DNA of 64,000 nucleotides from Liquidambar formosana (GCA_039720395.1 CM077833.1:13949133-14013132), one strand, 5' to 3'; counted from the stretch's first letter, positions 52,802 through 64,000 are shown. Notes: generated from the sequence alone by a model not told the origin. Translations and numbers: made by a program.

Positions 52802-54030
52802 TATATATATATATATAATCACTCGGTGCCATTATCATGATTGGTAGGTGCACGAAATTTTTATGTAACCAAGGTTAATTATCGTACCACGTGTACTTTT
52901 CCGGGTTAATTAACCAAAATGCTGATTCCATAATCACCATGATTAGTGAAAATAAGCTGCGCGCAACCTTATAATTAGAGTGAAAAAGGAATTATTCATC
53001 ATGGGTTCAGGATGCACCATATCAACGATATGATAACTGTGTAGTGTGATTGCAGGCCTTCAATATTTCATGGATTTCATATGACTTCACTTAACAATAT
53101 GATTCAATAATCGATCTTTGAACAGACATAATGATGCATTGTATCAATTGTCATTCAAGGATTGTGGGCGGTTTTCTTAGCTTGTTCACAACAATCCAAC
53201 TTCAACCCTCTTCGATTAAATCGGAAGTGTTGTTAATTACTAATTAAAAATTTTGTTTGGCCCTTAATTTATTTAGTTCTATGTGACTAAAATTATTAAA
53301 TAATAGAAATAATAAAAATGCAGCGAAGAATTAACTAGTCAGGTTCAAGCATTCGACACAATCACATGCAAAGAAGAAAACAGAAAAAAGAAAAAGAAAA
53401 AAAAAAAGGACCACATTAACATAAAAGATAAAAGAGGTCGCTTTTCCATTTTTTCATATGTATTAACCCATGTCAATGCATGCAGTGATGCAGCAATCAC
53501 CTTTGTAATAATTCACTAGCCATGAGTTGTTTTCGAATTGGAGAGCATGAATTTTTTTGTTTTTGGATAACTAGTATGAAAATTAATGTGAAGCCAGACA
53601 AGAACCGATGTCAATGTCACCAGGCAAACGTGGAAAATTTAGATTGGACCGTCCAATTTCAAAGGTCAGACTTAATTATATGTGGCACATCTCCTTAAAA
53701 TGAACCTATCAACTTTGATGACGGAAAGTAGGTTAGGGGTGAACTGAGAATGATGGATGGTACACCTTGGTTGTAGTCTAAAATGGCTCTCTCTACATAT
53801 ATATGTTTCATATAATAAAATAGTATAAAGGAATGAAGGGTGGGGCTGCTCTAGCCAACAAGAAATAGTGTGGATTAAGCAAGTGGGGTTATTTTGGGGC
53901 GGTTTGTGGGACTGCGAAGGTTGGGCTACGTCCCCCACACACATTAATGTAATCAACAAAGAATTTCAACCCTCTTCATCATATATCCATACCTATCTAT
54001 ATGTGTTTTCTCTCTAGCTACAACAAACAA

Positions 54031-54035
54031 CCTTC

Positions 54036-54074
<39 letters not shown>

Positions 54075-54146
54075 CTTAACTAAACTTGATAATGACTTAA
54101 CAAAACCTTCTAGAGAGAGAGAGGAGGGGGGGGGGGGGGGGGGGGG
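54031..54146. repeat. (GA)n plus G21 tract
   Basis: (GA)n at about 54039-54074. The phrase AACCTTCTAGAGAGAGAG occurs twice (about 54029 and 54104), and the second copy runs into 21 G (54126-54146). This looks like a local duplication followed by tract expansion. Confidence 0.85.
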
Positions 54147-54604
54147 AATGATAATGACTTGTCTCCTCACACAACCCAAGTTGTGCCCTTTCCATTTTCC
54201 TCAGATATGAGATGTAGACGGTTTGATGATTACTGGTAGGGTTTATTCCTTTTGTCTGTTCTTGTTCCATTATTAATTAACTTGGGACAATATATATACT
54301 ATTCAGCATAGTCTTTTAAAATTGTGGTATGGTGATTGGTGGCCAACCACAGTAGTGTTAGTGCCATATATGTTACTCCTTTCTAATGGCCACACACATA
54401 ATCTTTCGTTTCTAGGCCCATTATCTTTGTTTCATTACATTTCTCAATATACCTCTCTTTTTTCATTTTTTCTTGGCATAGTTAATTAAGAATTTCATCC
54501 AAGCCCATCATCTTTTAGAATTAGCGGGTCGAACCCTAACCCCTCCAAGGCCGCTCTTTGGAAAGGAAGAAAGATATCCGTGTTCTGGGATTTAGTTGAG
54601 CTAA

Positions 54605-54839
54605 TGCCATGTTTGTTTGATTGGAATGGAATGGATGGAATGGAATCTCATTCCAATTCATTCCAAACAACATGTTTGGATGAGGTAATTAAATGGGAAT
54701 GGAATCAAATAATAATAGTGAATTATAATGATATTTATTCCGCAATGTTTATTTCACTCTCATTTTCATTCTAGACTATTTTAAGTATGGAATTAGATTC
54801 CATTCCCACCCATTCCATTCCAGCCAAACAAACATGGCC
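54605..54839. mobile_element. PIF/Harbinger-like MITE (235 bp)
   Basis: The left end TGCCATGTTTGTTTG and the right end CAAACAAACATGGCC are inverted repeats that continue inward as GGAATGGAATGG / CCATTCCATTCC. TAA flanks both sides (54602-54604, 54840-54842). Confidence 0.7.
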
Positions 54840-55865
54840 TAAAGGTCTACATACCTTGCTAAATAAAATAAAAGGGGTACTGCATAAGCTAGGCCGGTGA
54901 TTATTTGCCAATATATACTTGGATTAAAACTAAGTTAGGCAAGCTAAGATGGTGATTTCAAAATAGGAAAACGAGTGGAGAGTGAGGCCTCTCAAATGCA
55001 TGTAAGCTCTTACAAACTGGCTTGCTGCAGCTCAAAGGATAACAAGGCATAGGAGATTATTGGGCGAAACGCCTCACCCTTGTGTGCTAAATGTTACGTA
55101 CAGTCCCATAAAGCAAGCCAATCAAGCATTTTGAGAAATGATAAACAAACATGCCAATCAAAGTTTTGGGCATGCACCATATATTATTTGTGTCAATCCT
55201 AAGTTGAAAAATGATATTTCATTTTTCTTTTCCTTCTTTTTATATGACATGACTCGAGCTTGGTCCCTAAGTAGTAGTTCTAAAAATTCAGTATCTTAAG
55301 ATAATTATCCGTTTAACCACTCAATTAGATGGCGAACCTACCAGTGGATGTCTCCGCACACATGCATCGCGTGTTCAATTATATGTATTAATTCGTACAT
55401 TTGAGGAGGAGGCTATGATAAGCTCCCTGATTAGATCTAATTGGTCTCCAAATTTGGTCCATGGTCAGATCAACGAACTAGATGAAAGAGTGAATAAAGA
55501 CAGCCCGAACCAATGTGAACAGAGGTTTCTTTGACCACAAGCCCATCAAGCCACCATCATCATCATCTAGGCACCATACCATACTCAATGGATCTAAAAC
55601 ATGATGATTAATTTTGGATCACCTGTCCACATGCAAGCTAGTCCCCAAGTCCACTAAGGTCATTTGGGCACGTTTCACAGAAAGCAGTGCTCTATAGATA
55701 TGGAATTCATGAGTAACAGAACGCACATAAAAGGCCATCTCTTTGGCCTTTCTTTTCAAAAGCAAAAATCACATTTATGGTATGTGAAGTTTTAAAGGTG
55801 CTCTTACACCTTTAGTTCCATACAAGAAATCCGGCATCATAAGAACAGTAGTCTTTTTTGTTTTG

Positions 55866-55877
55866 TTTTTTTTTTTT

Positions 55878-55908
<31 letters not shown>

Positions 55909-55911
55909 GGG
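55866..55911. repeat. T22-G24 compound tract
   Basis: A run of T ending at 55887 followed by 24 G (55888-55911), the complement of the C-A tracts elsewhere in the window. It directly precedes a dispersed repeat copy. Confidence 0.9.
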
Positions 55912-55916
55912 TGTTA

Positions 55917-56085
55917 AAGACTAGGTATATCAAACCTTACTCCCACAGAGGTTTAAACCTAGACTAAGTCCCTAATGACTCGTAGAGATGCCGCATACCC
56001 ACATAGGCAACAATAGTTGTGATAAGTCAAAACGATGATCTTTGAGCAATATGCTTATGGCCTAATTGCTTGATCCACCCTGAAA
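55917..56085. repeat. Dispersed repeat, copy 3 of 3
   Basis: Shares CTTACTCCCAC, TAGACTAAGTCCCTAATG, GATGCCGCATAC and GATGATCTTTGAG blocks in the same order as 19124-19330. The T/G tract before it stands where copy 2 has its T-rich lead. Confidence 0.5.
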
Positions 56086-57211
56086 CACCTCCATACTACA
56101 TACCATATCAAAACATAAACCACACTGTAAAATACTATATTAGCAGCACCTAAACAAAGGCCCAAAAATCCTAATTACAATAAACGTAATACTGGTTCCG
56201 TTTCATAGGAGAACACACACACAAACAAATACATACGCATCCATCTAGAGTCTAAACCAAGACTCTTGCAAAACCCACACCCCTAATAGGATGTGGCATA
56301 TCATTAGACGCAAGGGCGATTTGCCAAAAAATATGAAATTGAGAGAGTAGTATTTTGCTTAATTTCTCTAAAAAGCAGTAGACAATTTTTGGGTAGATTT
56401 TCAGTCAAAAGGCCCAGACCCTTGCAGGTTCAACGTAAAAAGTATAGGCAAAACGCGTAGGCAATTGAGGAGCTTGCTCTTATAAAGCATCTTTATGTAT
56501 GTTTAGATGATAAACTAGTGGGTATGCAGTCAATCCGTCAACTACCCTCTTATTTCATTTCCTATACTCATCAAGAGAGATCAATAACTAGGTAATTTCC
56601 ACAACAGTAACAAGCCAGAAATCCGAAAAACTAGGCAATTATTAAATGCTAAAGGGGGTTGAAAAAAATAACAACCTCTTCATTTTTTTTTTCTTTTCTT
56701 TTACACCTATACATATCCTAAACTGACTCCTTTCTTTCTTCCCTCCAAAGAAAGCTTAAAAATATAAGATTGAGGTGAGTTTAAATATTATATAAAATCT
56801 AAAACTGCCATAACTTTTCAATTACTATAAGGGGAAAACAAAAGTGTGGATGCTCAATAATCTATGCTAGGATTTCATAACAAAACAAGTTATTTGAACA
56901 TCTCTGAAGACTTGAGAAAGAAATACACAACATTGAGATTAACCTGTACACATCTCATAAGAGGAATAATAGCTCCTTTACAAATCTAGGTTAGTACAGT
57001 GAGCTGACAAGTGACAGAAATAAATGGATATGAAATTATGAACCAAAAAGGTACTGAGAAGATAAACCTGTACAGCCAGCAGGAATACAACCTAAAATAA
57101 TTAGTCTTTAAAAGAAGCAAATCAAGCCATGAAACTCAAGGTTGCTAAGCAAGTCAGACAGGCAAACAATGCAACCACAATACAAAATTATATAAGCCAT
57201 CCATCCACGGC

Positions 57212-59188
57212 CTACAGGAAGTTTCTTTGAAAGTTTCCTGAAGAAAACCTTGAAGACAGACCCTGAACCATGTCTTCTGAGTTTAGTTTTACACTTTGCC
57301 GCCCAGCTGTCAAGTCCGTCTCACGATCCCAGGGCTTCCACGGATGCTGCCCCACCCACTCCTCTTTCTGTGGCAGCTGCTTGGATTTCTTCTTTGAACG
57401 ACCCACAGATTCTTCTTGGTGCTTTTGTACCAATGATTTTGATCGCTTGGCTTTATTGTATCTGTCCACCAAATCTGCATCCGAACGTGTCCTTTTCTTT
57501 TCCTCTTCATTCGAAGCAAGTGCTGCAGCCTCGTTATATGCTTCTAAATAACTACCATAAGAAACTAAATGTGTTACAAAATCCCTGAAACTACAAGACA
57601 ATAATAAAACCAAGCAAAGTCGTTCCACCTAAAGCATTCTGAGATTATAGAAAATGCGTACTTAATCTTTGCTTTCTGGGCTCTGTCCAAAGGGGTATCT
57701 GTCCACATGCTAGTATCACCACGACCTTCTTTAGAGGTCCTGCTAAACTTTGTTGATTGCGTAGTCATACCAGGCTGAGGAAGAAAAAAATAAAAAACCA
57801 TTCAGAGGTTATGACTTGATAAGCACGGCATTTGGGATTTCAATGACCCATGAAATAAGAACATATCAAAGTTTCTTTGCATGAGTATTCCATTTTAAAA
57901 TCATTATATTTAGTGTTTTGTTTCGAATCATTGTTTGGATTCCAGCAAGTGACATCATTCACATGTTCATTATAATTGGTGATGGACTCCAATTCTTTGC
58001 AATGAATCATTTCTTTTATGTACTGGCTCCAGTCTGAAGAATGAATTTGTGCCATGAGCCATCAAATGCAATGGAAAAACAAAATGGAATAATTAGAGCA
58101 TCTCCAATGGTATGCTAAAAGGTGTGCTATTGCTATATTTTAGCAATAGCACACCTTATTGGTGCTCTAATGGTGTGCTAAAAAATAGCAATAGCTCACC
58201 CTTGTGCTATATTTGGCACACCCTTAAGCTAAAATAGCACAAATTTGGTTAAAAAAAGGAAGGAGATGGTGGTTGTGACAAAAAATTACATATTGTGTCA
58301 TTTGCACCATTGGAGCTCATTGTGCCGAATTACAAATTTATGGAAAACAAATTTTCCCTTCCGTTGCAATTGTTTGTCAAGAAATTTATGCAACAAAGTG
58401 AAACATGGGAAAGTACAGGGAAAGGACAATGCTATAACCTGGTTTTCCCATAATTGTTTGTTTTACAAGAAAGTTGTTAGAAAGTACAAGTCTCAACTCT
58501 CCTATGATGCTTTTTCTTGTTAAAAATGCAGGATGTTTTTTGAGGGAAACATTTTCCCATGAGAAAGAGTTGGTGGGGACCACAACTTTTCTGTGACAAC
58601 CAAACGTACAAAGAGTGAGGGAAAATGGCTTCAATTTGTTTTTCCTTTCCTCTTCACAACAATCAAACGGAGCCTTAATTAGTTATGCAGCCTCTATATC
58701 TTTAGTGGTGCATCTCATACATGACATGCTAACTCCATGCACTTTCTCATGCTCCAGTTCCAATCACTAGGGAGTATAGATCTATTTGTGAGTAGTAGAA
58801 ACCACAACTTACCATAGTTCGACCTTACAAGAGACTTTATGCCTTGTGCTTGGGTATTTTCAAGAACTTCGCTCACACATAGGTATAGCACTCAACCTCA
58901 TGACACATCATGGTGTGTACGTCATCATGTTAAGTCCTTATAAAACTGCTTCAATGAAAAATAGTGTCTTGAATTTTCCATGAACCCAAGGTCTAGCAGC
59001 AACCTTAATAGTATATGGCAAGAAGCAAGTTCAAGTACAGGAGCACTCTCCCTTAGAAGCTTCAAAAGTTTGGAGTCTTTGGAAAGTGTCTACTATATCT
59101 ATATATATATATATATATATATATAAGCTTCAAAAGTTTGGAGTCTTTGGAAAGCGTCTACAATATATATATATAGATATATATATAT

Positions 59189-59228
<40 letters not shown>

Positions 59229-60147
59229 AGGGCTGTTCAAGTGTGGGATATCTCAAACTATCTTGTTCGATCATGGCCGTTTATGGATAACACGCGCGCA
59301 TTCACGTGCACGCGCGTCTCGCTCATAGATAGCTGTGATCATACGGGATATCCCGCACATGATCAAAGTTGTATATATATATATATATATATATATAGAT
59401 ACATATTTATTTATTTATTTTTATAATATCAAAGTTCAAATGCAATGATAATAGTGTAAGAAACATGTCTCCAATCCGCATTACTATTTACTAGAAGATT
59501 ATGGTCAACTTCATATGACTACCAGCTCAGTTCCTAAATTAGAAAAATTCAACATGAAGGTAGTTATTACTCTGCTTTCCTAAAGCTTTGTTTTAGCACT
59601 TCAGCAACTACAATCCTTTTTTTTGTCCTAGATTATTTATACTTTTACAACACATCTCAGTTTATTGGAAGTTACAGATTTGATGTAAGATAGTATAATG
59701 TTCAAGGAAGTGAGAATTGCAGTTTTATCACAAGAGCGCTGCAAAGACTACAAGCTTATAGGAAGCAACAATGCAATTGTGGTTCCAGAGTAGAACCGTG
59801 ACATATATAGAGTTTCCAACAACTAACAACAAAGGAAACAATTACAGCAAGATAACAAAAAGATAGAAAGAAGGCCTTACTTTGGGGGAATTACAGATTG
59901 GTCTGGTTACGGGCAAATAATTACAGTTAGTAGTCATTCTTAGTTAAGTTAGTGGTTATTTACTATGAAGTAAGTAGTCCTTTGTATTGATGTGCAATTA
60001 TTTACACGTAGCCGGACCAATCTGTAATTCCCCTGCCCCCCCTTACTTTTCTCTCGGGAGGCAGTGTCGTCATCCACTCATCTCTTTGTGGTTCTGCTTT
60101 CATGGTTATGTCTACCAGGAGCTCATCATCACCTTCCATGGATATAC
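57212..60147 (-). CDS. GPALPP motifs-containing protein (DUF3752), 3' part: last three exons
   Basis: C-terminal part of a conserved eukaryotic protein of poorly known, probably nuclear function. Exons on the minus strand: 60147-60047, 57774-57662, 57551-57212; frame kept across both introns (phase 0, then phase 2). The first exon ends MKAEPQRDEWMTTLPPERK, the second reads PGMTTQSTKFSRT...MWTDTPLDRAQKAKI, and the last starts YLEAYNEAAALASNEEEKKRTRSDADLVDRYN. It then has a Lys/Ser-rich stretch and the conserved end EEWVGQHPWKPWDRETDL-TAGRQSVKLNSEDM...LSSRFSSGNFQRNFL. These are the DUF3752 landmarks. The N-terminal part with the GPALPP motif is not found up to 64000; it may lie beyond the window or behind the transposon block. 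A MITE sits at the donor of the first visible exon. Confidence 0.85.
58096..58674. mobile_element. Chimeric MITE: GAGCATCTC element joined to another MITE's end
   Basis: The left part (58096 to about 58340) matches, in opposite orientation, the intact element at 61515-61819, beginning TTA|GAGCATCTCCAATGG. The match fades near 58345. The right part ends AACAATCAAACGGAGCC|TTA (58674), the end of a different TTA-flanked MITE type. It lies in an intron of the GPALPP gene. Confidence 0.6.
59057..59165. repeat. Local tandem duplication with AT repeats
   Basis: AAGCTTCAAAAGTTTGGAGT and the following 20 bases (GTCTTTGGAAAG...TCTAC) occur twice, about 70 bases apart, each followed by (AT)n. A (GA)n tract follows at about 59190-59222. 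Intronic. Confidence 0.85.
59884..60041. mobile_element. hAT-like MITE, copy B, at a splice site
   Basis: Inverted arms of about 40 bp (59885-59925 and about 59993-60033: GGGGAATTACAGATTGGTC and its complement). The central AGTCATTCTTAGTTAAG is as in copy A (5287-5432). The right end has TGCCCCCC after the arm. CTTACTTT flanks both sides (59876-59883, 60042-60049), an 8-bp target duplication typical of hAT. The right copy covers the GT donor of the GPALPP exon 60147-60047. Confidence 0.8.
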
Positions 60148-60479
60148 CTGCCAACACAACACATCTTTCTTACTTTCACATCAACAAGTGCTTTAATAAG
60201 TCAAAGAAGCCATACCCCAAAGCAAAAAGGAAATTAATAATAAATAATCTGTGTTGAGTCTAAATTTCCATTACTTTCAAGACCTGAAGCAGACTGTACT
60301 AGTGTGAATTGTAGCAAAGCTTACATTGCCTACCAAAATCACCATGCATACCTAACTAAAGTGAAATTTTGTTTTCCAATAGGACAAACCAGATGCAACC
60401 AATTACTTCCCAAGTTCACAGGCAACTACAAGCTTGCAACTGCATCATGAGGCTATGAGAATGTTAATACTATGAAAAA

Positions 60480-60960
60480 AAGGGTCCCAGTTGGAAAAAC
60501 CCTAAAATCACCCCACTCAAAAAAGGAAATCCAAAAACATCTCCTCAGCCTCCCCGTAGACTATTCTTCCCATCAAAAGTTCTCCCATTCCTTTCCCTCC
60601 ACCCCAACAAAAAATGGCGTGTGCAACCATTTTCTGCGTCAAGACTGCTAATGAGGATGAGCTGCTAATCCGGCACTCTTCGATCAATAAAAATGGAGAT
60701 TGAGGCAAAACCCAATGAATCCCAAAAATCTCACAACAACTAATACCAAAGGAACCAAACAACTTTACAATGCAAGAGGTTCTCCACTGATTCCGACTCC
60801 TCTTTTCACCACACATTAGTTTGGCAACACATAACCCTACCTTTACAAATAATCTTACCTTAGGCACTTCACCTTCACCACCAACCACACAAAGAAAGCC
60901 ACATTAGATGGGACTAAACCCAACCAAATCTTGGATGCCAGAAAATATACAAACCTCCTA
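60480..60960 (-). mobile_element. LINE tail fragment (zf-RVT)
   Basis: On the minus strand, broken frames give a leucine/cysteine zf-RVT segment (ENLLLHCK-like) and WRERNGRTFDGKN, as in the C-terminus of plant LINE ORF2 and in the other LINE tails of this window. Several frameshifts. No poly(A) tail is visible at its 3' edge (low coordinates). Confidence 0.65.
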
Positions 60961-60967
60961 CCTACTG

Positions 60968-61511
60968 TAAAGCTTCCAACCTAAATCCTACGTTCTTAGG
61001 TGGAGGGCCCAAACAAGTGCATGAAATCACGTCAAGCTTAATATTTGGGTGATGTGGGATGTAGTACTTTTCCAAACACCCCCTCACGTGCAGGCCTAAC
61101 AAGATATAAATGGGGCTATCATGTGGACAACAACAATGGACTCAAGAATGAAATGGCCCAAGAATGACATATTCTGAAACAATGTTAAGTTTCCAACTTA
61201 AAAACCTAAGCTATTAGGTGGAGGGACTAAACATGTATATGAAGTCATGTCAAACCCAATATTTGAGCAATGTGGGATATGGTACTTTTTAAAACACTGC
61301 CCCTTCACGTGTAGGCCTCACAAACAAGCCTGTCATGTCAACAACAAAGACGAATTCACAAACAAAATAGCCTAAGAATGAGCTGCTCTAATACCATTTT
61401 AAGCTTCCACCCTAACAGCCTAAGCGATTAGGTGGAAGAGCCAAAAAGGTATATGAGGTCAAGTCAAACCCAATATTTAGGCAATATGGGATGTGGTACT
61501 TTTTGAACAAC
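60968..61511. repeat. Tandem repeat, about 2.5 units of 210 bp
   Basis: Three units start near 60968, 61188 and 61408. Each has an AAGxTTCCAxCCTAA-type head, TTAGGTGGA, then CAATATTTGxGxxATGTGGGAT and TACTTTT. Units 1 and 2 end with CAAGAATGA/TAAGAATGA. Unit 3 stops after about 105 bp, where a MITE begins at 61515. The inter-unit divergence is moderate. Confidence 0.85.
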
Positions 61512-61514
61512 TAA

Positions 61515-61819
61515 GAGCATCTCTAGTGGTTTTGCGATTTTGCATGTGCTATTTCTATTTTAGCACCTACTATAGTACCTAATGCCATAATTTGACAATG
61601 TGTTCCAATGGTGAAAATGACACAATATGCAATTTTTGGGCACAACCACCATTTCCTTCCTTTTCTTAACCACCTTTGTGTTAAATATAGCAATATAGCA
61701 CAAGGGTGTGCCAAATATGGCACAAGGATGTGCTATTGCTATTTTTTAGCACATTAACACACCATTGGAGCACCAACAAGGTGTGCTATTGTAGCAATGG
61801 CACACCATCGGAGATGCTC
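61515..61819. mobile_element. PIF/Harbinger (Tourist)-like MITE, intact (305 bp)
   Basis: Inverted ends GAGCATCTC / GAGATGCTC, with TAA flanks at 61512-61514 and 61820-61822. The inside is rich in GTGCTATTGCTA-type motifs shared with 58096-58340. It interrupts the third unit of the 210-bp tandem repeat, so it came after the repeat formed. Confidence 0.8.
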
Positions 61820-61829
61820 TAATAAAGAG

Positions 61830-62530
61830 GTGAAAAAAGACTTCACTAAAATCCTCCCATCAGTAGCCTTCCTCCAACAAATTCTATTAGGGGAAGACCT
61901 AGAAACCTCTACTCCTTAATTCCACTCAAAGAAAATAACCATCTCATCCAATTCCCAATCATTGAAGCACTTCTAGAAAAGAACATCTCAATTCACAACA
62001 TCATTGGGCCAAGCTATGTTACCCCTAACCCATGTAACGTTAAAAACTGCCAAACTATAAAGAAGAGGGTAGACTTCCAATAAAGCCCTGTCCCCACACC
62101 ACTTACCCGACTAGAATCTCATATGACTACCTTTTTATTTATTTATTTATTTTTTAAATGGGTACTACTGGTACAACTCCCTTCACTCACTCGAAACTAG
62201 GTCTCTCCCATGAATGAGCTGTACCTGGACATTACTAACCTCCACAGGCTAGAACCATGAGAATAACTGATCTCCCTCATCCTCCAACCTCTCCCCACAA
62301 CCATCCTTTCAAACTAGAATCTGTCAGCACAGAACATCAGTATCCAAGGAAAATCTCCACATCCCTTCTCTAGCAAAGCTTGATTCACCACCCTAAGACA
62401 CCTACTCCCAAACCCCCTTCCTGCTTCAGGGAACAAACCTTGCTCCACTTAACCAATGCATTTTCTATTCATTCCCCCTATTCCGGTCCAAATAAAATCC
62501 CGTTGCAACTACTCTAGCCTACAAACCACA
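61830..62530 (-). mobile_element. LINE ORF2 remnant, middle part
   Basis: Minus-strand frames, much broken, contain the DW(E)xDE..(V)FFEWN-like and RICWRKATDG-like phrases that precede zf-RVT in plant LINE ORF2. In order and orientation it fits upstream of the tail at 60480-60960, so the two are probably one element split by later insertions. Confidence 0.5.
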
Positions 62531-62539
62531 GAAACTCAA

Positions 62540-63110
62540 ATCTGAAATAAAGAAATAAAATCTGATGTAGGATCGCAAATAAATCAGCACTAAAACAGGG
62601 ATTTAAAATTAGGGTTTTATGTGGAAAGTTTATGGGCAGTTGGGGTTTGGTTGAGAAGGGTTTTAGAGAATGGATTTAGGGCTTTAATAGGGTTTATTTA
62701 AAGAGATTCAGATCTGGCTGCAACTGGTTTTTTAAGAAAATACAGCAAACAGAAAATAAAGAAGAGGAGGAGGAGAAGAAAAAACAAACCTAGGCAATCA
62801 CACCTAGGGTTTCCTAAGCAATCACACTGAGGAGAAGAAGGCAATCACACCCTCCAAGAAAGCTTCAAAGCTGTAAATACTCAATAGTCAATAATCTATT
62901 ATTCTCCCAAAAGAAAGACTAACAAGCCTATATATAGAGTTCTAATAAGACCTAGACCTAATCCTTACAGAACAAGGAAATAAGAAAATAGAAACTAACC
63001 AAAATAGAAAGTTGCTAAACTAATTACTTATATTAAATACCTACCTAATAACTATTAATTAGTTACCTATTATATCCTGATTTGGAAACTAACAAAAATT
63101 CCAATACAAT
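62540..63110 (-). mobile_element. LTR-like or promoter-like insertion, tentative
   Basis: A block unlike the LINE around it. Minus-strand reading shows CTCTATATATAGGC (possible TATA region, about 62930-62943), and then three copies of a GTGTGATTGCC-type phrase (about 62790-62850), as in transcribed LTR ends. No paired LTR, primer site or coding region is found; a solo LTR is the simplest guess. Confidence 0.3.
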
Positions 63111-63500
63111 GAATATCCCAAAGAAACCCACTTTCCCCATTATAGCAAACGCGCTTTGCATTAAAATCACATGGCAAGCGTACAATAAATCAAAGTAATC
63201 TTTACCCCTCTTGACAAATAGCTCCACCTCCATGTAGACAACATCTTCACAAATATTTCAACAACCGAATCCCATATCGCTTTAGACTTCCTTAGAGCAC
63301 CTAAAGGCAAAGTGCAAACCAAGATAGGAAGTAGGGGAGACTGTGAACCCCATACTTACTCTTGATGACAGAATGCCATTGTGAATTCTGTTCCAAAGAA
63401 AATCTTCATAACCACTTCCAAATCAAAGCAATGTCCCTAGTACCAATATTATTGATAGCCAGACCACCTTAGGACGAGAGACAGTATCCCAATTTACTAA
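63110..63500 (-). mobile_element. LINE remnant, upstream part
   Basis: Minus-strand sequence resembling plant LINE ORF2 between the reverse transcriptase and zf-RVT (for example GGLAINNIGTRDIALIWKW-like reading near 63420-63480), with stops. Together with 61830-62530 and 60480-60960 it would make one interrupted element. Confidence 0.45.
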
Positions 63501-63539
63501 ATCATCTTTTCTTCCCTCCCCCACTCCTCACATTGGGGA

Positions 63540-63970
63540 AAATGCCTAACCATTGATAATTTACAGAAAGGGGGTTTCAGATGTCAAATAGGTGTACTAT
63601 AAGCAAGAGGGGGGGAGAGTCAGTGGATCACATGCCTCTTCATTGCTTAGTGGCTAAGGAATTGTGGAATGTTTGTAAGGGGCTTTTTGGAATTTAGTGG
63701 GTAATGCCTCATAAGGTTATTCCAATAATGGAATCTTGATGGTGCAAGAGCTCCAATAAGGGTACTTTGGCGATTTGGAAGATGATACCGCATGCCATAT
63801 TTTGAATGATGTAGAAAGAGAGAAATAGTCGAACATTGATGATAAGGAAGCTACAGTAGAGACTTTGAGGAATCTAGCCAGAAGTCTTTTTCTTGGGGTG
63901 ATCCAGAGAATTTTTGTCACCAGATGCCCCTTTTAGATTTTTTGGATACTCTTAGCTTATAAGCCTTTTT
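63540..63970 (+). mobile_element. LINE tail fragment on the plus strand
   Basis: The plus-strand reading GGESVDHMPLHCLVAKELWN, then KERNSRT, matches the zf-RVT end of plant LINE ORF2, with several stops. It is opposite in orientation to the neighbouring LINE pieces, so it is a separate insertion or an inverted segment. Confidence 0.65.
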
Positions 63971-64000
63971 TCTGTTTACTTCCAACACAGAAGCTTCGAC

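Larger units (their letters stand above)
46576..57211. other. Long spacer upstream of the NAC gene
   Basis: 10.6 kb with no gene that I can support. The first 1-2 kb should contain the NAC promoter and leader (GA tracts at about 46622-46634 and 47698-47728). The rest is AT-rich with many microsatellites, mononucleotide tracts, a PIF-like MITE (54605-54839) and a dispersed repeat (55917-56085). The last few hundred bases would be the 3' region of the GPALPP gene. Confidence 0.6.

Noticed and set aside
57250..57588. Plus-strand frame of 112 aa over the last GPALPP exon
   Set aside because: Antisense shadow of a conserved coding exon.

Overview
The window is nuclear genomic DNA of a flowering plant, most likely a eudicot. 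Genes are split by GT-AG introns, the spacer is AT-rich, plant-only families are present (a CDPK and a VND-type NAC factor), one nuclear gene encodes a plastid ribosomal protein, and the transposon families are typical of plants. I cannot name the species. No bacterial-style operon, CRISPR array, rRNA or convincing tRNA gene is present.

Layout. (1) 2355-17818 (+): a complete seven-exon calcium-dependent protein kinase of the CPK4/CPK11/CPK12 type, 499 aa. Its 8.7 kb last intron holds a short LTR element and a decayed LINE. (2) 20322-24475 (+): a complete five-exon gene for plastid ribosomal protein L21, 213 aa. (3) 27024-34517 (-): a complete four-exon DedA/VTT-domain membrane protein (TVP38/TMEM64, 'SNARE-associated Golgi' family), 277 aa. 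Its first intron holds a LINE tail and a terminal-inverted-repeat (TIR) element. (4) 34518-44479: gene-poor spacer with a Stowaway-like element, a foldback family in two copies, a cluster of Helitron ends, a Mutator-like element and a PIF-like MITE. (5) 44480-46575 (-): a complete three-exon NAC gene, 313 aa, close to VND7 (xylem vessel master regulator), with a GC-AG second intron. (6) 46576-57211: long spacer rich in microsatellites. (7) 57212-60147 (-): the last three exons of a GPALPP-motif/DUF3752 gene whose 5' exons are not visible. (8) 60480-64000: nested LINE remnants, a 210-bp tandem repeat, a MITE and LTR-like sequence.

The five genes have unrelated jobs (calcium signalling, plastid translation, endomembrane, xylem development, probable RNA/nuclear function) and I see no sign that they form a pathway. 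What stands out is the density of small DNA transposons with readable ends and target duplications, several inside introns. The sharpest case is a hAT-like MITE at 59884-60041 whose 8-bp target duplication contains the 5' splice site of a GPALPP exon. I found no convincing new biological system. All gene models were built by hand from reading frames, splice motifs and remembered family sequences.
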